A stretch of 64,000 bases of DNA from Floridanema evergladense (GCF_041929205.1 NZ_JBHFNT010000300.1), one strand, 5' to 3'; shown: positions 17,081 to 26,808, counted from the stretch's first letter. Numbers and translations are program-made. Notes: generated by a model from the letters alone, not told the origin.

Positions 17081-17290
17081 TTAATTCTCCCCTTGTCCCC
17101 TTGTCCCCTTGTCCCCTTGTCCTCCTGTCTCCTGCTCCTCTGCTTCCTCCTGAGTTTTGTTCAATTCAGTTTTGAAACCCCTTAAAGTTTTACCCAAAGC
17201 ACTGCCCATTTCGGGGATCTTTTTCGGGCCAAAAATTAGTAAAGCAACTACAGCAATAATGCCGATTTCTGGTAATCCTAATCCAAACAT
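17081..17290 (-). CDS. tatA: TatA/TatE-type twin-arginine translocase subunit
   Basis: A 69-residue protein with the Tat subunit pattern: MFGLGLPEIGIIAVVALLIFGPKKIPE (one transmembrane helix, then the FGPKKIPE hinge) and an amphipathic helix (MGSALGKTLRGFKTEL). It would form the protein-conducting part of the Tat pathway in thylakoid or plasma membrane. The start is the ATG at 17290, which has GGAGGT five bases upstream; the GTG at 17296 lies within that RBS. The last ~15 residues (GGQGDKGTRGQGEN) are encoded by an 8-bp tandem repeat and are probably not functional. Confidence 0.92.
   Translation of the reverse strand: MFGLGLPEIGIIAVVALLIFGPKKIPEMGSALGKTLRGFKTELNKTQEEAEEQETGGQGDKGTRGQGEN
17088..17122. 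repeat. CCCCTTGT tandem repeat inside the tatA 3' end
   Basis: About four copies of an 8-bp unit, continued by degenerate CTCCTGTC units, lie within the last codons of tatA. The unit length is not a multiple of three, so the encoded tail cycles through reading frames of the repeat. Confidence 0.8.
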
Positions 17291-17607
17291 TTGCACCTCC
17301 AGGGAAGTAGATTAATTAATAGTTTATCTGATTAGGTGCGTTAGGAATTTTTTAGAACGCAGATGAAAGCAGATAAACGCAGATGAACGCAGATGTAAGC
17401 GCAAGTTTGTTGTGAGGACTTCAGTCCTTCTCTTTCCGGCAAAAAACTATTGATGTCAAATTTCAGTGAAGGTAAGAAAGGAAAAGGTACACAATTCTTT
17501 ATAGTTAAATTTGATTACACTTTATTCCAAATAGTATATGAGTAAGGTATATTTAGTTCGGTTTTGGCATAACTCTTGATTAGCTGATTAAAATTACTCT
17601 AAATACT
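17291..17607. other. intergenic region with GCAGATGAA repeats
   Basis: About 317 bp between tatA and the 824-residue membrane protein gene, without a supportable gene. It contains a short direct repeat around AACGCAGATGAA (17356-17401) and half of the GTTGTGAGGACT palindrome near 17408-17430, whose complete copy lies at 20087. The divergent promoters must lie here. Confidence 0.55.
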
Positions 17608-20082
17608 ATGAATATTCCAGCTATTGTTGATGTTGTAATCGGGTTAATTTTTATTTACCTAATTCTTAGCTTGCTGGCTTCAGAAATTCAAGAGTTAATT
17701 GCTACAGTGTTGCAATGGCGAGCGCAACACTTAAAACAATCAATTATTAATTTGCTTGCAGGTGATACGATCGCCGATCGAAATATAGAGGCAGCTAAAA
17801 GACTGACAAAAGATTTGTATAATCATCCTCTGCTTAACGATATAAATCAAGAGGCAAGAGGATTATTTGCTATAATGTTTCGGAAAGTTACTTGGTTTGT
17901 CTCGTGGGTTTATCAAGGAATAACTGGTAGAGAGGGAGTTTTTGGGAATAAAGTTAGTGCGCCTTCGTATATTCCCGGAGAAACTTTTGCCACTGTTTTG
18001 ATTGACAGACTAGGAATTGCTAAATTAGTTGAGCCGTTAGTTGAAGCAAAGTTTGATCGCTTTAGAAATTCAATTATTGAAAATATTGGCAATATTATTG
18101 ATGGTAATGAAGAAATTCTAAACTTGCAAGAGTTGGAAGCGGAGTTAAACAAAAAATCTGCTAAAAATGAATATTATAAATTGCTGCAAGTTGATTTATA
18201 CAGAATTTATAAGCAGTTTACTAATCGCGAGCTTACCCTAATTACAGCAGTAGATAAAATATCCCTAAGAATCGATCGCTTTATCACTCAATTACCAGAT
18301 GAAAAGCCAAAGAAAGAACTAGCTATGTGGAAGCTAGATTTATTTGGAGTGCAGAATGAACTGGCGATCGCAAATGGTGGTTTAAAGCCTACATTGGAAG
18401 AAATTGCAGATTTAATCAATTTAAATAGTAGAACTTACCAAGCTTATAAAGAGCAACTTCAAACATATTATCGACAAAGATATCAGAACGTTGTTGACGA
18501 ACTGCAAAATTTTCTGCTACTGTTCGATGCCAGTACTCGGATAATTATTAATCCTTTAGAAACCGACTTTTTGACAAAAGACAGTATCTTAGAATCGCCA
18601 GATTATGCGAAATTTTGGGCTAATGATTCAATTGACTCTGGTTTTAAATTAAGTATGCCTTTGTCTAGTATGGATCGAGAAGTAGTAAACATTATCCAAA
18701 CTAAAATTCAAAACAATTCACCGGAACAAGATAAATTAGAAGCTTTTAAGCAAGGGTTTGGTGAAGAAGCTCGGAAAATGATGAGTTTCAAGCTGTTAAA
18801 GTTGAGACGGAAAGATATATTTTCGTTTGGGATTTTGCTAGGCTTTTTAATAGTTGCTTGGAATGCTGTTTTTCTTTGGGTAAATTTCTTTATTACACCT
18901 GAAGGAGGAATAGTTTTGGTTCTAATTATTATTACTACTCTTGGGTTAATTTTATTAGTTAATCAAGACCGTAATTCCAAGAATTTAAATCAGGAAGGAA
19001 ATCTAGAAAATTTAGCGAGTACATTTTTTGCAACAGCTTCTAAGATTGAGAATAGTGAAGAAAATTTGATTAATCAATATACATCGGAATTTAAAAATGA
19101 AATTGGACAACTGAACAAAAATCCAGATAACCTTAACTGGGAGTTGATAAGATTAGGACAGTGTTTTCGGCAAAACTACCGAGTTTTAGTTAATGATAAT
19201 GCAGATATTGACTTACCTTTTATTCCTAGCTCTGTAAAACAGAGTGTTGCTACGCTAGTTAGACGAGCAAAAACGAAGATCGATCGCACTGGAAACGAAG
19301 TAATTCAGCTACGGGAAGAGATAGAAATTTGGTTCGATCGATCGATGGCTCGCACATCAGGAGTTTATAAGCGCAATGCTAAAGGAGTTAGTTTATTAAT
19401 TGGTTTTGGATTAGCCATTCTCACAAATTCTAACTCGATTTACATTGCAAATCAGCTGGCATACGATCGAGAACTACGACAAGCAGTAGCACAGGGAGCA
19501 GAGAGATTTATTGCCGATGAAAATCAACAATCTTCTTCGCTTTCGGAGGATCGCCTGCGCGATCGTAGTAAAATAGTTTCTCAAATTTTAGATGAACAAC
19601 TTAAATTGCCGATCGGTTGGAGTCCAAGAATTTTAGGTAAACAATTGAATTGTGAATTACCGAGAAATGCTCGTGATGATGATTGGGAAAAACTATTTGA
19701 TAAGTGCATTAAAACTAGCAAAAAAGATAGACCTCTAAATTTTGATGTAATTTACAATGCAGTTGCTAATGAGAGAAAAAAAGATAATCCCACTAGAATT
19801 TACGAACAAGCTCAGGAAAGATATAAAAAAGCTCGCGAGAAGAGTAGAAAATCGCCAATTTACTTTGTTCCCACTGCCATTTTAGTCATGATTATAAATT
19901 CAGGAAAATGGTTAGTTGGAATCTTATTTTTAGTAGGATGGTTTGTTACATCTGTAGCGATTTCAATGGGATCTTCTTTTTGGTTTGATATGTTGAATAA
20001 GGTAATAAATGTTCGCAATACAGGCAGTAAACCGCCTTCTTTAGCAAATCAAACTTCTGTAAATTCGGAGAAAAGTTCTTAG
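17608..20082 (+). CDS. large membrane protein of unknown function
   Basis: 824 residues. An N-terminal hydrophobic segment (IVDVVIGLIFIYLILSLLAS, residues 4-24) is followed by a long, charged helical region. Further membrane segments follow near residues 405-450, near 595-615 and near 750-790. The end, GSSFWFDMLNKVINVRNTGSKP, is a signature I recall from a broad family of uncharacterised bacterial membrane proteins. No enzymatic motif is recognised. It is flanked by palindromic repeats and has no operon partner. The topology suggests both termini are membrane-anchored with a large central soluble domain; the role is unknown. Confidence 0.75.
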   Translation: MNIPAIVDVVIGLIFIYLILSLLASEIQELIATVLQWRAQHLKQSIINLLAGDTIADRNIEAAKRLTKDLYNHPLLNDINQEARGLFAIMFRKVTWFVSWVYQGITGREGVFGNKVSAPSYIPGETFATVLIDRLGIAKLVEPLVEAKFDRFRNSIIENIGNIIDGNEEILNLQELEAELNKKSAKNEYYKLLQVDLYRIYKQFTNRELTLITAVDKISLRIDRFITQLPDEKPKKELAMWKLDLFGVQNELAIANGGLKPTLEEIADLINLNSRTYQAYKEQLQTYYRQRYQNVVDELQNFLLLFDASTRIIINPLETDFLTKDSILESPDYAKFWANDSIDSGFKLSMPLSSMDREVVNIIQTKIQNNSPEQDKLEAFKQGFGEEARKMMSFKLLKLRRKDIFSFGILLGFLIVAWNAVFLWVNFFITPEGGIVLVLIIITTLGLILLVNQDRNSKNLNQEGNLENLASTFFATASKIENSEENLINQYTSEFKNEIGQLNKNPDNLNWELIRLGQCFRQNYRVLVNDNADIDLPFIPSSVKQSVATLVRRAKTKIDRTGNEVIQLREEIEIWFDRSMARTSGVYKRNAKGVSLLIGFGLAILTNSNSIYIANQLAYDRELRQAVAQGAERFIADENQQSSSLSEDRLRDRSKIVSQILDEQLKLPIGWSPRILGKQLNCELPRNARDDDWEKLFDKCIKTSKKDRPLNFDVIYNAVANERKKDNPTRIYEQAQERYKKAREKSRKSPIYFVPTAILVMIINSGKWLVGILFLVGWFVTSVAISMGSSFWFDMLNKVINVRNTGSKPPSLANQTSVNSEKSS

Positions 20083-20086
20083 GTTT

Positions 20087-20112
20087 GTTGTGAGGACTAA
20101 AGTCCTCACAAC
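20087..20112. repeat. perfect palindrome GTTGTGAGGACT-N2-AGTCCTCACAAC
   Basis: Twelve-base perfect arms separated by two bases lie just after the stop of the 824-residue gene. A half copy lies near 17408-17430, and GACTAAAGTC recurs near 58806. A dispersed cyanobacterial repeat; it may act as an RNA 3'-end hairpin. Confidence 0.75.
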
Positions 20113-20208
20113 TGAAATCGTCACAACGAACTAAATTTTTTCCTTATTGTTTCTTTTCATTCTATTCTTATATAAGGCTAAAATATTGCACTTTTTATTA
20201 ACCAGATA

Positions 20209-20943
20209 ATGTTACAAAATGTAAAATCTTCCCTACGGGAACAACAACACTCTTTAATTCGCCAACTTGCTGATTGTATTGAGTCTACTTGGGAACAATA
20301 CTTACAATTAGAACCGTATCACCTCCCAGAAGATTTGGGATATGTGGAAGGGCGACTGGAGGGGGAAAAGTTGACGATCGAAAACCATTGCTACCAAAGT
20401 CCGCAATTTCGCAAAATGCACTTAGAATTGGCGAAAGTCGGCACTTCTTTAGATATTTTACATTGCGTAATGTTTCCCCGCCCCGAATATGCTTTACCGA
20501 TGTTTGGGACAGACTTAGTTGGCGGTAGAGGAAATATTAGTGCGGCGATCGTCGATCTTTCTTCAACTAACCCCGATCTAACTTTACCAGAAAACTACAA
20601 AAATGCTCTTTCTGGGTTGCCTGCGATCGACTTTTCCCAACCGCGAGATTTACCAGAATGGGGCGATATTTTCTCGGAATTTTGTTTATTTATTCGTCCA
20701 GGAAATGCAGAAGAAGAAACGCAGTTTTTAACTAGAGTTCGCGACTTTTTAACTATTCACTGTCAGCAAGCAAAAATTGCCCAACCTGTTGACGAACAAC
20801 GCCGTGAAGAAATTTTAAAAGGTCAACGTTATTACTGCACAAAACAACAAAAAAACGATAAAACCCGCAGAGTTTTAGAAAAAGCTTTTGGTAATGAATG
20901 GGCAGAACGTTACATGACAACAGTTTTGTTTGATTTTGTTTAG
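20209..20943 (+). CDS. pcyA: phycocyanobilin:ferredoxin oxidoreductase
   Basis: PcyA reduces biliverdin IX-alpha by four electrons from ferredoxin to phycocyanobilin, the chromophore of phycobiliproteins. At 244 residues it has the standard length. The catalytic residues are all in place: Glu73, His85 and Asp102 correspond to Glu76, His88 and Asp105 of Synechocystis PcyA with a constant offset of three. Motifs HCVMFPRPEYALPMFGTDLVGG and the late DEQRREEILKGQRYYC region are clear. The substrate would come from the heme oxygenase encoded at 58966-59685. Confidence 0.97.
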   Translation: MLQNVKSSLREQQHSLIRQLADCIESTWEQYLQLEPYHLPEDLGYVEGRLEGEKLTIENHCYQSPQFRKMHLELAKVGTSLDILHCVMFPRPEYALPMFGTDLVGGRGNISAAIVDLSSTNPDLTLPENYKNALSGLPAIDFSQPRDLPEWGDIFSEFCLFIRPGNAEEETQFLTRVRDFLTIHCQQAKIAQPVDEQRREEILKGQRYYCTKQQKNDKTRRVLEKAFGNEWAERYMTTVLFDFV

Positions 20944-20978
20944 GTTTTTTGGTAGTGGGTAGAGTATTTGCAGAGTAA

Positions 20979-21073
20979 GGAGGTGGAACCTCCAGCGATC
21001 TCGTTCCCAGGTTCAACCTGGGAACGAGAAACAGAGGCTCTGCCTCAAGGTCGAGAAACAGAGGCTCTGCCTC
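20979..21073. repeat. compound palindromic repeat, copy 1
   Basis: Three kinds of hairpin in series: GGAGGTGGAACCTCC (20979-20993), a perfect 25-nt palindrome around GGTTCAACC (21002-21026), and GAGGCTCTGCCTC twice (21034-21046 and 21061-21073). The same modules in the same order occur at 39030-39134. It lies between the convergent pcyA and a glycosyltransferase gene. Confidence 0.85.
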
Positions 21074-21105
21074 AAGGTGTTCTTATCTCAACTACCAACT
21101 ACCAA

Positions 21106-22539
21106 TTAAGAGGCTTTTACCAAACTCTTATCAACAGCTTGAATTGGTAACTGAGGATGATAGAAAGCTGGGTGAATCAAAGATTGCGCTAATAAACGAC
21201 GATAGAGGTCGCTGAGTTGAATAGCAACACCCGTCCAACTAAAGTTTTGTTGAACTCTGATTGATGCTTGTTTGCGGAGTTTTTGCGCCCAAATTTCATC
21301 GGCTAAAATGCGATCGATCGCCCCAGCAAAAGCCTCAACATTTTGTGGTGGAACTAACAAACCCGTTTCTTCAGGCATCACTGTAAACCGCAAACCGCCT
21401 ACATCAGAAGCTACCACAGGCGTACCGCAAGCCATCGCTTCAATTGCTACTAAACCAAAAGGTTCGTAATGACTGGGAATTACACAAACATCAGCAGCAA
21501 TGTAATACAAAGGTAAGAGATCGTGACCAATTCGCCCAGTAAAAATGGTATTGTTTGCTAATCCTAATTCTTGCACAATACCCTCAATTCTGGCTCTTTC
21601 TAAACCGTCGGCTTGACCAGGTTCGCTACCCCCGACAATGACTAATTTTAGGTTAGCGTAAGGATGCAAATCTTCTGCTTCTTGAGTTTCAATTTTAGCT
21701 TTTAGTTGAGCACAAGCACGCACTAAAGTTTCAATTCCCTTGCGTCGATCGAAACGTCCCACATATAAAACAATTTGTGCGTAAGGATCGAAACCTAGTT
21801 TTGTCCTTGCGTCTGCTTTTGGCATTGTAATACGGAAGTTTTCAATGTCTGTACCACAAGGAATAACTTCAATATTACCTTCTTGAGAAACTAAGGAACG
21901 GAGAATTTCTTCCTCTTGAGGACTGGTAGCAACAACACAGTTTGCCCGTTCTAAAATTTGTTTTTCAACTGCTAATCTAGTTTCAGCAATTGGGGGTTTT
22001 TTCCCTGTAGCTTGATACTTAACTGCACCAAGGGAATGATAGGTGTGAATTAATTGAATGTTGCTGCGTTCTTGTAAACGCAAACCTACCCAAGCGGAAA
22101 GCCAATAATTAGTATGAACTAAGGGATAATTTGTGCCTTCTTTAACTTGGAATTTTTGGAATGCTGACACAAATTCTGGCATATATTCCAGTAAGCGATC
22201 GCGCCCAATAAACTCCTGTGGCCCCGCTACTAAGCGAATTGTGCGACAATGAGGCGAATGTTGCACAATGGTTGCATCTTCCGGGTGTACTTTGCGAGTG
22301 AACATATCGACTTGCCAACCTAATTTGGCTAAAGCTTCACCCACTTGACGCACATAAACATTTTGACCGCCTGCTTCTTCCTTACCAATTTCCGCAGCAG
22401 GATCGCCATGATCGGAAATTAAAGCGATCGCTTGTCGAGAAGGAACTTCGATTTTTGTAGCGGCAAAATGTGTTTTTGGAGGTAAGGAAGATTTTCCTTG
22501 AGAATTCTTTGTAGAGGACTGTAAGGAAATTGTATTCAT
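21106..22539 (-). CDS. GT4 family glycosyltransferase (sucrose-phosphate-synthase/MshA-like)
   Basis: A 477-residue GT-B glycosyltransferase. The N-terminal acceptor domain opens with IALISDHGDPAAEIGKEEAGGQNVYVRQVG, the pattern of sucrose synthase/phosphate synthase-like GT4 enzymes. The donor domain has VLYVGRFDRRKGIETLV and IPSHYEPFGLVAIEAMACGTPVVAS (the E-x7-E motif). A GAGGTG lies 6-7 nt before the ATG. The product could be sucrose-like or another glycoside; motifs do not settle it. It is followed upstream by a second GT4 gene on the same strand, with a 212-bp gap. Confidence 0.85.
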   Translation of the reverse strand: MNTISLQSSTKNSQGKSSLPPKTHFAATKIEVPSRQAIALISDHGDPAAEIGKEEAGGQNVYVRQVGEALAKLGWQVDMFTRKVHPEDATIVQHSPHCRTIRLVAGPQEFIGRDRLLEYMPEFVSAFQKFQVKEGTNYPLVHTNYWLSAWVGLRLQERSNIQLIHTYHSLGAVKYQATGKKPPIAETRLAVEKQILERANCVVATSPQEEEILRSLVSQEGNIEVIPCGTDIENFRITMPKADARTKLGFDPYAQIVLYVGRFDRRKGIETLVRACAQLKAKIETQEAEDLHPYANLKLVIVGGSEPGQADGLERARIEGIVQELGLANNTIFTGRIGHDLLPLYYIAADVCVIPSHYEPFGLVAIEAMACGTPVVASDVGGLRFTVMPEETGLLVPPQNVEAFAGAIDRILADEIWAQKLRKQASIRVQQNFSWTGVAIQLSDLYRRLLAQSLIHPAFYHPQLPIQAVDKSLVKAS

Positions 22540-22751
22540 GACTTCACCTCTTTTAATGGTTAGTCATTGGTCAATAGTGATTCTTAGTTTATCACTAACC
22601 AACTCAATTAAAGAATCATTATTGACGAATGACTTTGTTTTTGTTTGCAAAAAATTAGTGCAAGTTTACCCTGTCAAATTTACTTAATGTAGCTAAAAGC
22701 GCTAAATTTTTGGTGCTATTAATTCGGAACAAAACCTCGCAAAATCAATTC

Positions 22752-23837
22752 CTACAAATTCTGATTGCTTAAAACTCGTGTGTGTAAATGTCCGTTGCTG
22801 CGTTCAAATTTTCCCGCTAAAATTTGTTGATAAACTGCCTCGTAACCATCAGTCATTTGTTTGACGCTGAAATTGTTGGCAATGTGTTCCCGGCAAGCTT
22901 GGCGATCGATCTGTTCAATCTTCTTCACAGCGTTAATACATTCTGTCACATCTTTACACAAGAAACCTGTCTTGCCATCAGCAATTACTTCGGAAGTTGA
23001 ACCTAAATTTATCGCAATTACTGGGGTACCAGCTGCCATCGATTCAACCATCACTAAACCAAAAGGTTCTCGCCAAGTAATAGGGAATAAAGTAGCAATT
23101 GCCCTTCCCATTAATTCATTTTTTTGATAATGATTCGCTTCTCCTGAATACTGAATTTGTTCGCCGTCAATGTATGGTTCTACTTCTGTAGCAAAAAATT
23201 CCTTATCAACCACATCAACTTTACCCGCCATTTTTAATGGTAAACCCACAGCTTTAGCAATTGCGATCGCATGATGCGGCCCTTTTTCCGGCGACATCCG
23301 ACCTAAAAAAGCTAAATATGGTGGTTCATCAGGTTGGGGATAAAACTTATGACTATCAACATCAATTCCGTTGTAAACCGTTGCTACATAATTTAACCCT
23401 AATCTAGGTTCCTTTTGCGTATGGGAAATACTGATGTAAGGTTGTTCCTTAGCATAGCTAAAGATTTTTTCGTGATCAGGAGTAAAAATTCCATGCAAAG
23501 TATGAACGGTGGAAGTTTTCACCAATTTGGCGTAAGGCAATGCCGCATGACCCGTATGCGAATGAATGATATCAAATTCTGAAGCCCGTTCATACACATG
23601 ACTGAGTTGCAGCATTTCATAAACACCGTACTCTTTCACGCTCGGATCGAGTCTAATTGCACAAGGATGCACTGATTCAAGCTTAGCCAAGCTAACAGAA
23701 TCCCCTGATGCAAATAGCGTTACCTCATGTCCCCGTCGAACTAGCTCATCAGTTAAAAGACTGACAACTAATTCAATTCCCCCGTATGCTGGTGGTGGCA
23801 CTCTTTCCCAGAGTGGCGCAACTTGAGCAATCCGCAT
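22752..23837 (-). CDS. GT4 family glycosyltransferase
   Basis: A 361-residue GT-B enzyme. The N-terminus MRIAQVAPLWERVPPPAYGGIELVV gives the glycine loop, and HTLHGIF, YNGIDV, FLGRMSPEKGPHHAI and EPFGLVMVESMAAGTPVIA give the GT4 donor-site signature. An AGGAGG lies 6 nt upstream of the ATG. Close relatives are annotated only as group 1 glycosyltransferases. It is oriented with the 21106-22539 glycosyltransferase, so the two may act in the same glycoside or polysaccharide pathway. Acceptor unknown. Confidence 0.88.
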   Translation of the reverse strand: MRIAQVAPLWERVPPPAYGGIELVVSLLTDELVRRGHEVTLFASGDSVSLAKLESVHPCAIRLDPSVKEYGVYEMLQLSHVYERASEFDIIHSHTGHAALPYAKLVKTSTVHTLHGIFTPDHEKIFSYAKEQPYISISHTQKEPRLGLNYVATVYNGIDVDSHKFYPQPDEPPYLAFLGRMSPEKGPHHAIAIAKAVGLPLKMAGKVDVVDKEFFATEVEPYIDGEQIQYSGEANHYQKNELMGRAIATLFPITWREPFGLVMVESMAAGTPVIAINLGSTSEVIADGKTGFLCKDVTECINAVKKIEQIDRQACREHIANNFSVKQMTDGYEAVYQQILAGKFERSNGHLHTRVLSNQNL

Positions 23838-24400
23838 AATAAACCTCCTAAAATCGAAAATTTTCAGTTAGAAGCGCCTGCTTTTTTTGACTTCGGAGTG
23901 CGATCGAGCGACTCACTTGCATTAAAATTAGGGTTAGCGTTAAGCACTATGCTTTTGTGAGAATTTAACTTGAATTCTATATTTTCAAATCACTTCTTCG
24001 CCAATCACCTAAGTAGGGAAATCCCTATCTCTAACAGCCAAAAAATGTATTAGATTTAACTGATTTTTTTTCTGTTTTACCCTTTTGCCATCTATCTTCA
24101 GGCACAAAGCTAAATAAAATCGGCGGTATAACTCAGACAATAAATAGCTTTTATGACTGGAAACAACTGTAAATAAAGGACAAAACAGCTTTAGGAGGCG
24201 AGCCATATTTAGTTATTTCTGCAACTAAGGAAGATATTTCTTAGTTTTAATCTAATTCATGTTCGGTAAATACTACCTCCCGATCGAGAAAACACACATA
24301 AGTAAAGATTGATTAGAAACGAAAATTTGGTAATATCACCCTGAATTACTATTATCTGATAAACACCTCAGTAATCACTTTTTCAGAGAAATTAATCTGA
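23838..24400. other. 563-bp intergenic region, no gene seen
   Basis: No supportable coding sequence, tRNA or clear terminator. A 65-codon frame (24009-24206) lacks an RBS and family resemblance. The space should carry the promoter of the glycosyltransferase at 22752-23837 and the end of the 24401-25312 transcript. Confidence 0.5.
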
Positions 24401-25312
24401 TTATTTCTTTGCTTTATTAGTTGGTTTCGTACCGGATTGACCACCTGGTTTAGCTGCGTCGTTATTTGGTGCTTTGGTTTTGTCTCCTGCTAGAGGTGTT
24501 GGGGGTCGTCTCATTGGCGGCGGCGGCGGGGTTGGCGCTGCTCCACCTGCGGCTTTAGGCGCATCTCGGCGAGTCGCAAAACTAACGTTAACACCATCAT
24601 TAGATTGCTCTAAAACTAACAACGGTGTAGGTTTCGCTTTTTGATCCCATTCCATGTGGACAATTCGACCTTGAATTGTCGGTTGCCAATTATCTTGGTC
24701 TTCGCTGGGACTCAAGAAAGTTTCAATACAATCAATAATTTGATTGATGGTGGCAGAAGTAGCTTGGGTGGGTAATTTCATCAACCGAATTTGAATTCGG
24801 AACAACACAGCCTTTTTAACTTTTACTCCTTCTACTGGTACATACTCAACATCAAAAATTTCATCAACTTGTCTTCCAGAAGCACTAGCAATCCCTACAG
24901 CTGTTTGTTGAGCTTGGTTGGGACGGAGAGCAACGGCAATTTTTTCCTTGACTTTTACCTTGATTTGATTGACGATCGCAAAGTGAAACACCTCTTCTGC
25001 CATCCGCATCCGCAAATAATCTAGGTTGAACTCCCTGGAATAAACCAAGTCTGGATTAGTTTCCATCTTGCGAATCGTTTCCAGAGCTAACTTTAATTTT
25101 TTGTCCAGTTCTTTGATGCGGAAGTCTTCAAATCTAATCTTTTTATTCAATTTATCTATCTGAAGCTTGGAATATATACCCAAAGCTAGTAGCACTACAG
25201 CTAACCCTCCAGAGACTCCCATCCAAATGTCAAATGATGAATCGGTGGGATTTGGTTTCTTGGCAGGGGTTTGCGCTAACAGGGGATCTACGAGAATAAT
25301 TGAAGCTGACAT
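24401..25312 (-). CDS. conserved membrane-anchored protein with proline-rich tail
   Basis: 303 residues. One transmembrane helix near residues 30-48 (WMGVSGGLAVVLLALGIYSKL) is followed by a predicted coiled coil (LNKKIRFEDFRIKELDKKLKLALETI), then a mixed domain (EVFHFAIVNQIKVKVKEKIAVAL; FRIQIRLMKLPTQA) and a disordered tail rich in Pro, Ala, Lys and Gly (from about residue 245). I do not recognise the domain. The layout suggests a plasma or thylakoid membrane scaffold facing the cytoplasm. It appears monocistronic. Confidence 0.7.
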   Translation of the reverse strand: MSASIILVDPLLAQTPAKKPNPTDSSFDIWMGVSGGLAVVLLALGIYSKLQIDKLNKKIRFEDFRIKELDKKLKLALETIRKMETNPDLVYSREFNLDYLRMRMAEEVFHFAIVNQIKVKVKEKIAVALRPNQAQQTAVGIASASGRQVDEIFDVEYVPVEGVKVKKAVLFRIQIRLMKLPTQATSATINQIIDCIETFLSPSEDQDNWQPTIQGRIVHMEWDQKAKPTPLLVLEQSNDGVNVSFATRRDAPKAAGGAAPTPPPPPMRRPPTPLAGDKTKAPNNDAAKPGGQSGTKPTNKAKK

Positions 25313-25789
25313 TAGTCTAATCCTACAGGGACGTAAGTATCTACTTATAGAATGCCCTTTCCAGAGGTAATTGCATCAACTAAGTCAATTAAAATAGAGA
25401 AATATAAATATATCAGTAATTTCACGTAAATTTTTATATATTTAATTAATTTAATATACAATTTACTAGACTAAAGGCAAGTTATGTCTCGCTACAAAGT
25501 TAACTAAGATGGAAAACAATACTGCTCGGTTAAGTATTTTTACCTTGTATGTATAAAAAATTATAACACTAAGAAAAATCAGTAAGTAAGAAAGGTAAGA
25601 AAGGTAAGCATTACTGTTACTATAAATTTTAGAGAAAATTTGTTGCTTATAATACTGTATGGTTCCCATTAAAGGAACAGGGTGGAAAAATTTAAGCTGG
25701 AAGTGTTATTTCGATCGCCTCAAAAGATTTTTTAATTTGGCGATCGTCCGAAGAATTGTATCTAGCGTTACTAAATAGAATCAATAAAA
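25313..25789. other. 477-bp AT-rich intergenic region
   Basis: Very AT-rich, particularly 25390-25460, with a short GGTAAGAAA direct repeat near 25590. It should contain the divergent promoters of the 24401 gene and the EamA transporter. A 67-codon frame on the minus strand is not convincing. No other feature seen. Confidence 0.5.
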
Positions 25790-26776
25790 ATGACAAGTAA
25801 AGCAATCAAACTAGAATTAACGAGACAACAGGCTGAAACTAACGAATCGCCTAATTGGTTAGCCCTTGTCTCCTTATTTGTCGGTATAATCGGCATATCT
25901 TTTGCGGCAATTTTTATTAAGTTAAGCGAATCCGAACTGAATCCTTATGCAACCATATTTAATCGTTTATGGATCAGTACTGTTAGCTTAGGATTAATCA
26001 ATGGAATCCAAGGGATTCATCGGCGATACGCAACAGATCCACAAGAAGAACCTGCGCCCAAAAATAGTGACAACTTTACTAAATATATCTGGTTATTTGT
26101 GGGGTATGGAACTTTTTTTGCTGCGTCTCAAATATTTTGGGCTTGGTCAATCACCCAAACCAGTGTAGCAATCTCAACAGTATTGCATAATCTGACTCCA
26201 CTGTTTACTTGTTTGTTAGCTTGGCTATTATTTGGTCAACATTTTGACAACAAATTTATTTTTGGTATGTTGATTGCCTTAAGTGGAGTTTTTGCGATCG
26301 AATTAGAGGATTTACAATTTGCCACAGGCAAAGTTCAAGGAGACTTAGCTGCTGTAGTTTCAGCGGTTTTAGTGGCTGGATATTTGCTGATTGTAGAAAG
26401 ACTGAGAACTAAATTTTCGGCTAATAAAATTTTATTATGGGGTTCAGCGATCGCCACCTTAGCAACTATCCCAATCCTGTGTTTAACTCAAGAGCGAATT
26501 TTTCCCTATTCTTGGAAAGGATGGTTATTTGTGATTGGGTTAGCATTGGTTTGTCAAATTATTGGTCAGGGGTTAATTGTTTATAGTCAAAATATGCTGT
26601 CTTCGGGATTTGTGGCGATCGCCTTTCTCCTAGATCCAGTACTCACTTCCCTGCAAGCTTGGCTGATTTTTTCCGAAAGATTAAGTGTTTCTAGTTGGCT
26701 CGCTTTTGCGGTAGTTTTATTAGGGATATATTTCGCTCAACTTAGTAAATCAGCGGCGAAAGAAAAAAATCCGTAA
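25790..26776 (+). CDS. EamA/DMT-family transporter
   Basis: A 328-residue polytopic membrane protein with about ten transmembrane helices arranged as two EamA repeats (roughly residues 25-170 and 190-318). Typical segments are GIIGISFAAIFIKLSESELNPY at the start of repeat one, SVAISTVLHNLTPLFTCLLAWLLFGQ at its end, and VAIAFLLDPVLTSLQAWLIFSERLSVSSWLAFAVVLLGIY closing repeat two. The family exports or imports small metabolites such as amino acids. The substrate cannot be read from the sequence. A perfect palindrome follows the stop. Confidence 0.9.
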   Translation: MTSKAIKLELTRQQAETNESPNWLALVSLFVGIIGISFAAIFIKLSESELNPYATIFNRLWISTVSLGLINGIQGIHRRYATDPQEEPAPKNSDNFTKYIWLFVGYGTFFAASQIFWAWSITQTSVAISTVLHNLTPLFTCLLAWLLFGQHFDNKFIFGMLIALSGVFAIELEDLQFATGKVQGDLAAVVSAVLVAGYLLIVERLRTKFSANKILLWGSAIATLATIPILCLTQERIFPYSWKGWLFVIGLALVCQIIGQGLIVYSQNMLSSGFVAIAFLLDPVLTSLQAWLIFSERLSVSSWLAFAVVLLGIYFAQLSKSAAKEKNP

Positions 26777-26780
26777 CCAA

Positions 26781-26808
26781 GTAGGGGTAATTCATGAATT
26801 ACCCCTAC
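26781..26808. repeat. perfect 28-bp palindrome
   Basis: GTAGGGGTAATTC with its exact reverse complement, meeting at a central ATGAATT/AATTCAT overlap. It starts 5 nt after the transporter stop and resembles dispersed GTAGGGG...CCCCTAC elements of cyanobacteria. It could stabilise the transcript 3' end. Confidence 0.85.

Noticed and set aside
24009..24206. 65-codon minus-strand frame in the intergenic region
   Set aside because: No RBS, composition not protein-like, no recognised motif.
25466..25669. 67-codon minus-strand frame
   Set aside because: AT-rich hydrophobic frame in an apparent promoter region; no start signal.
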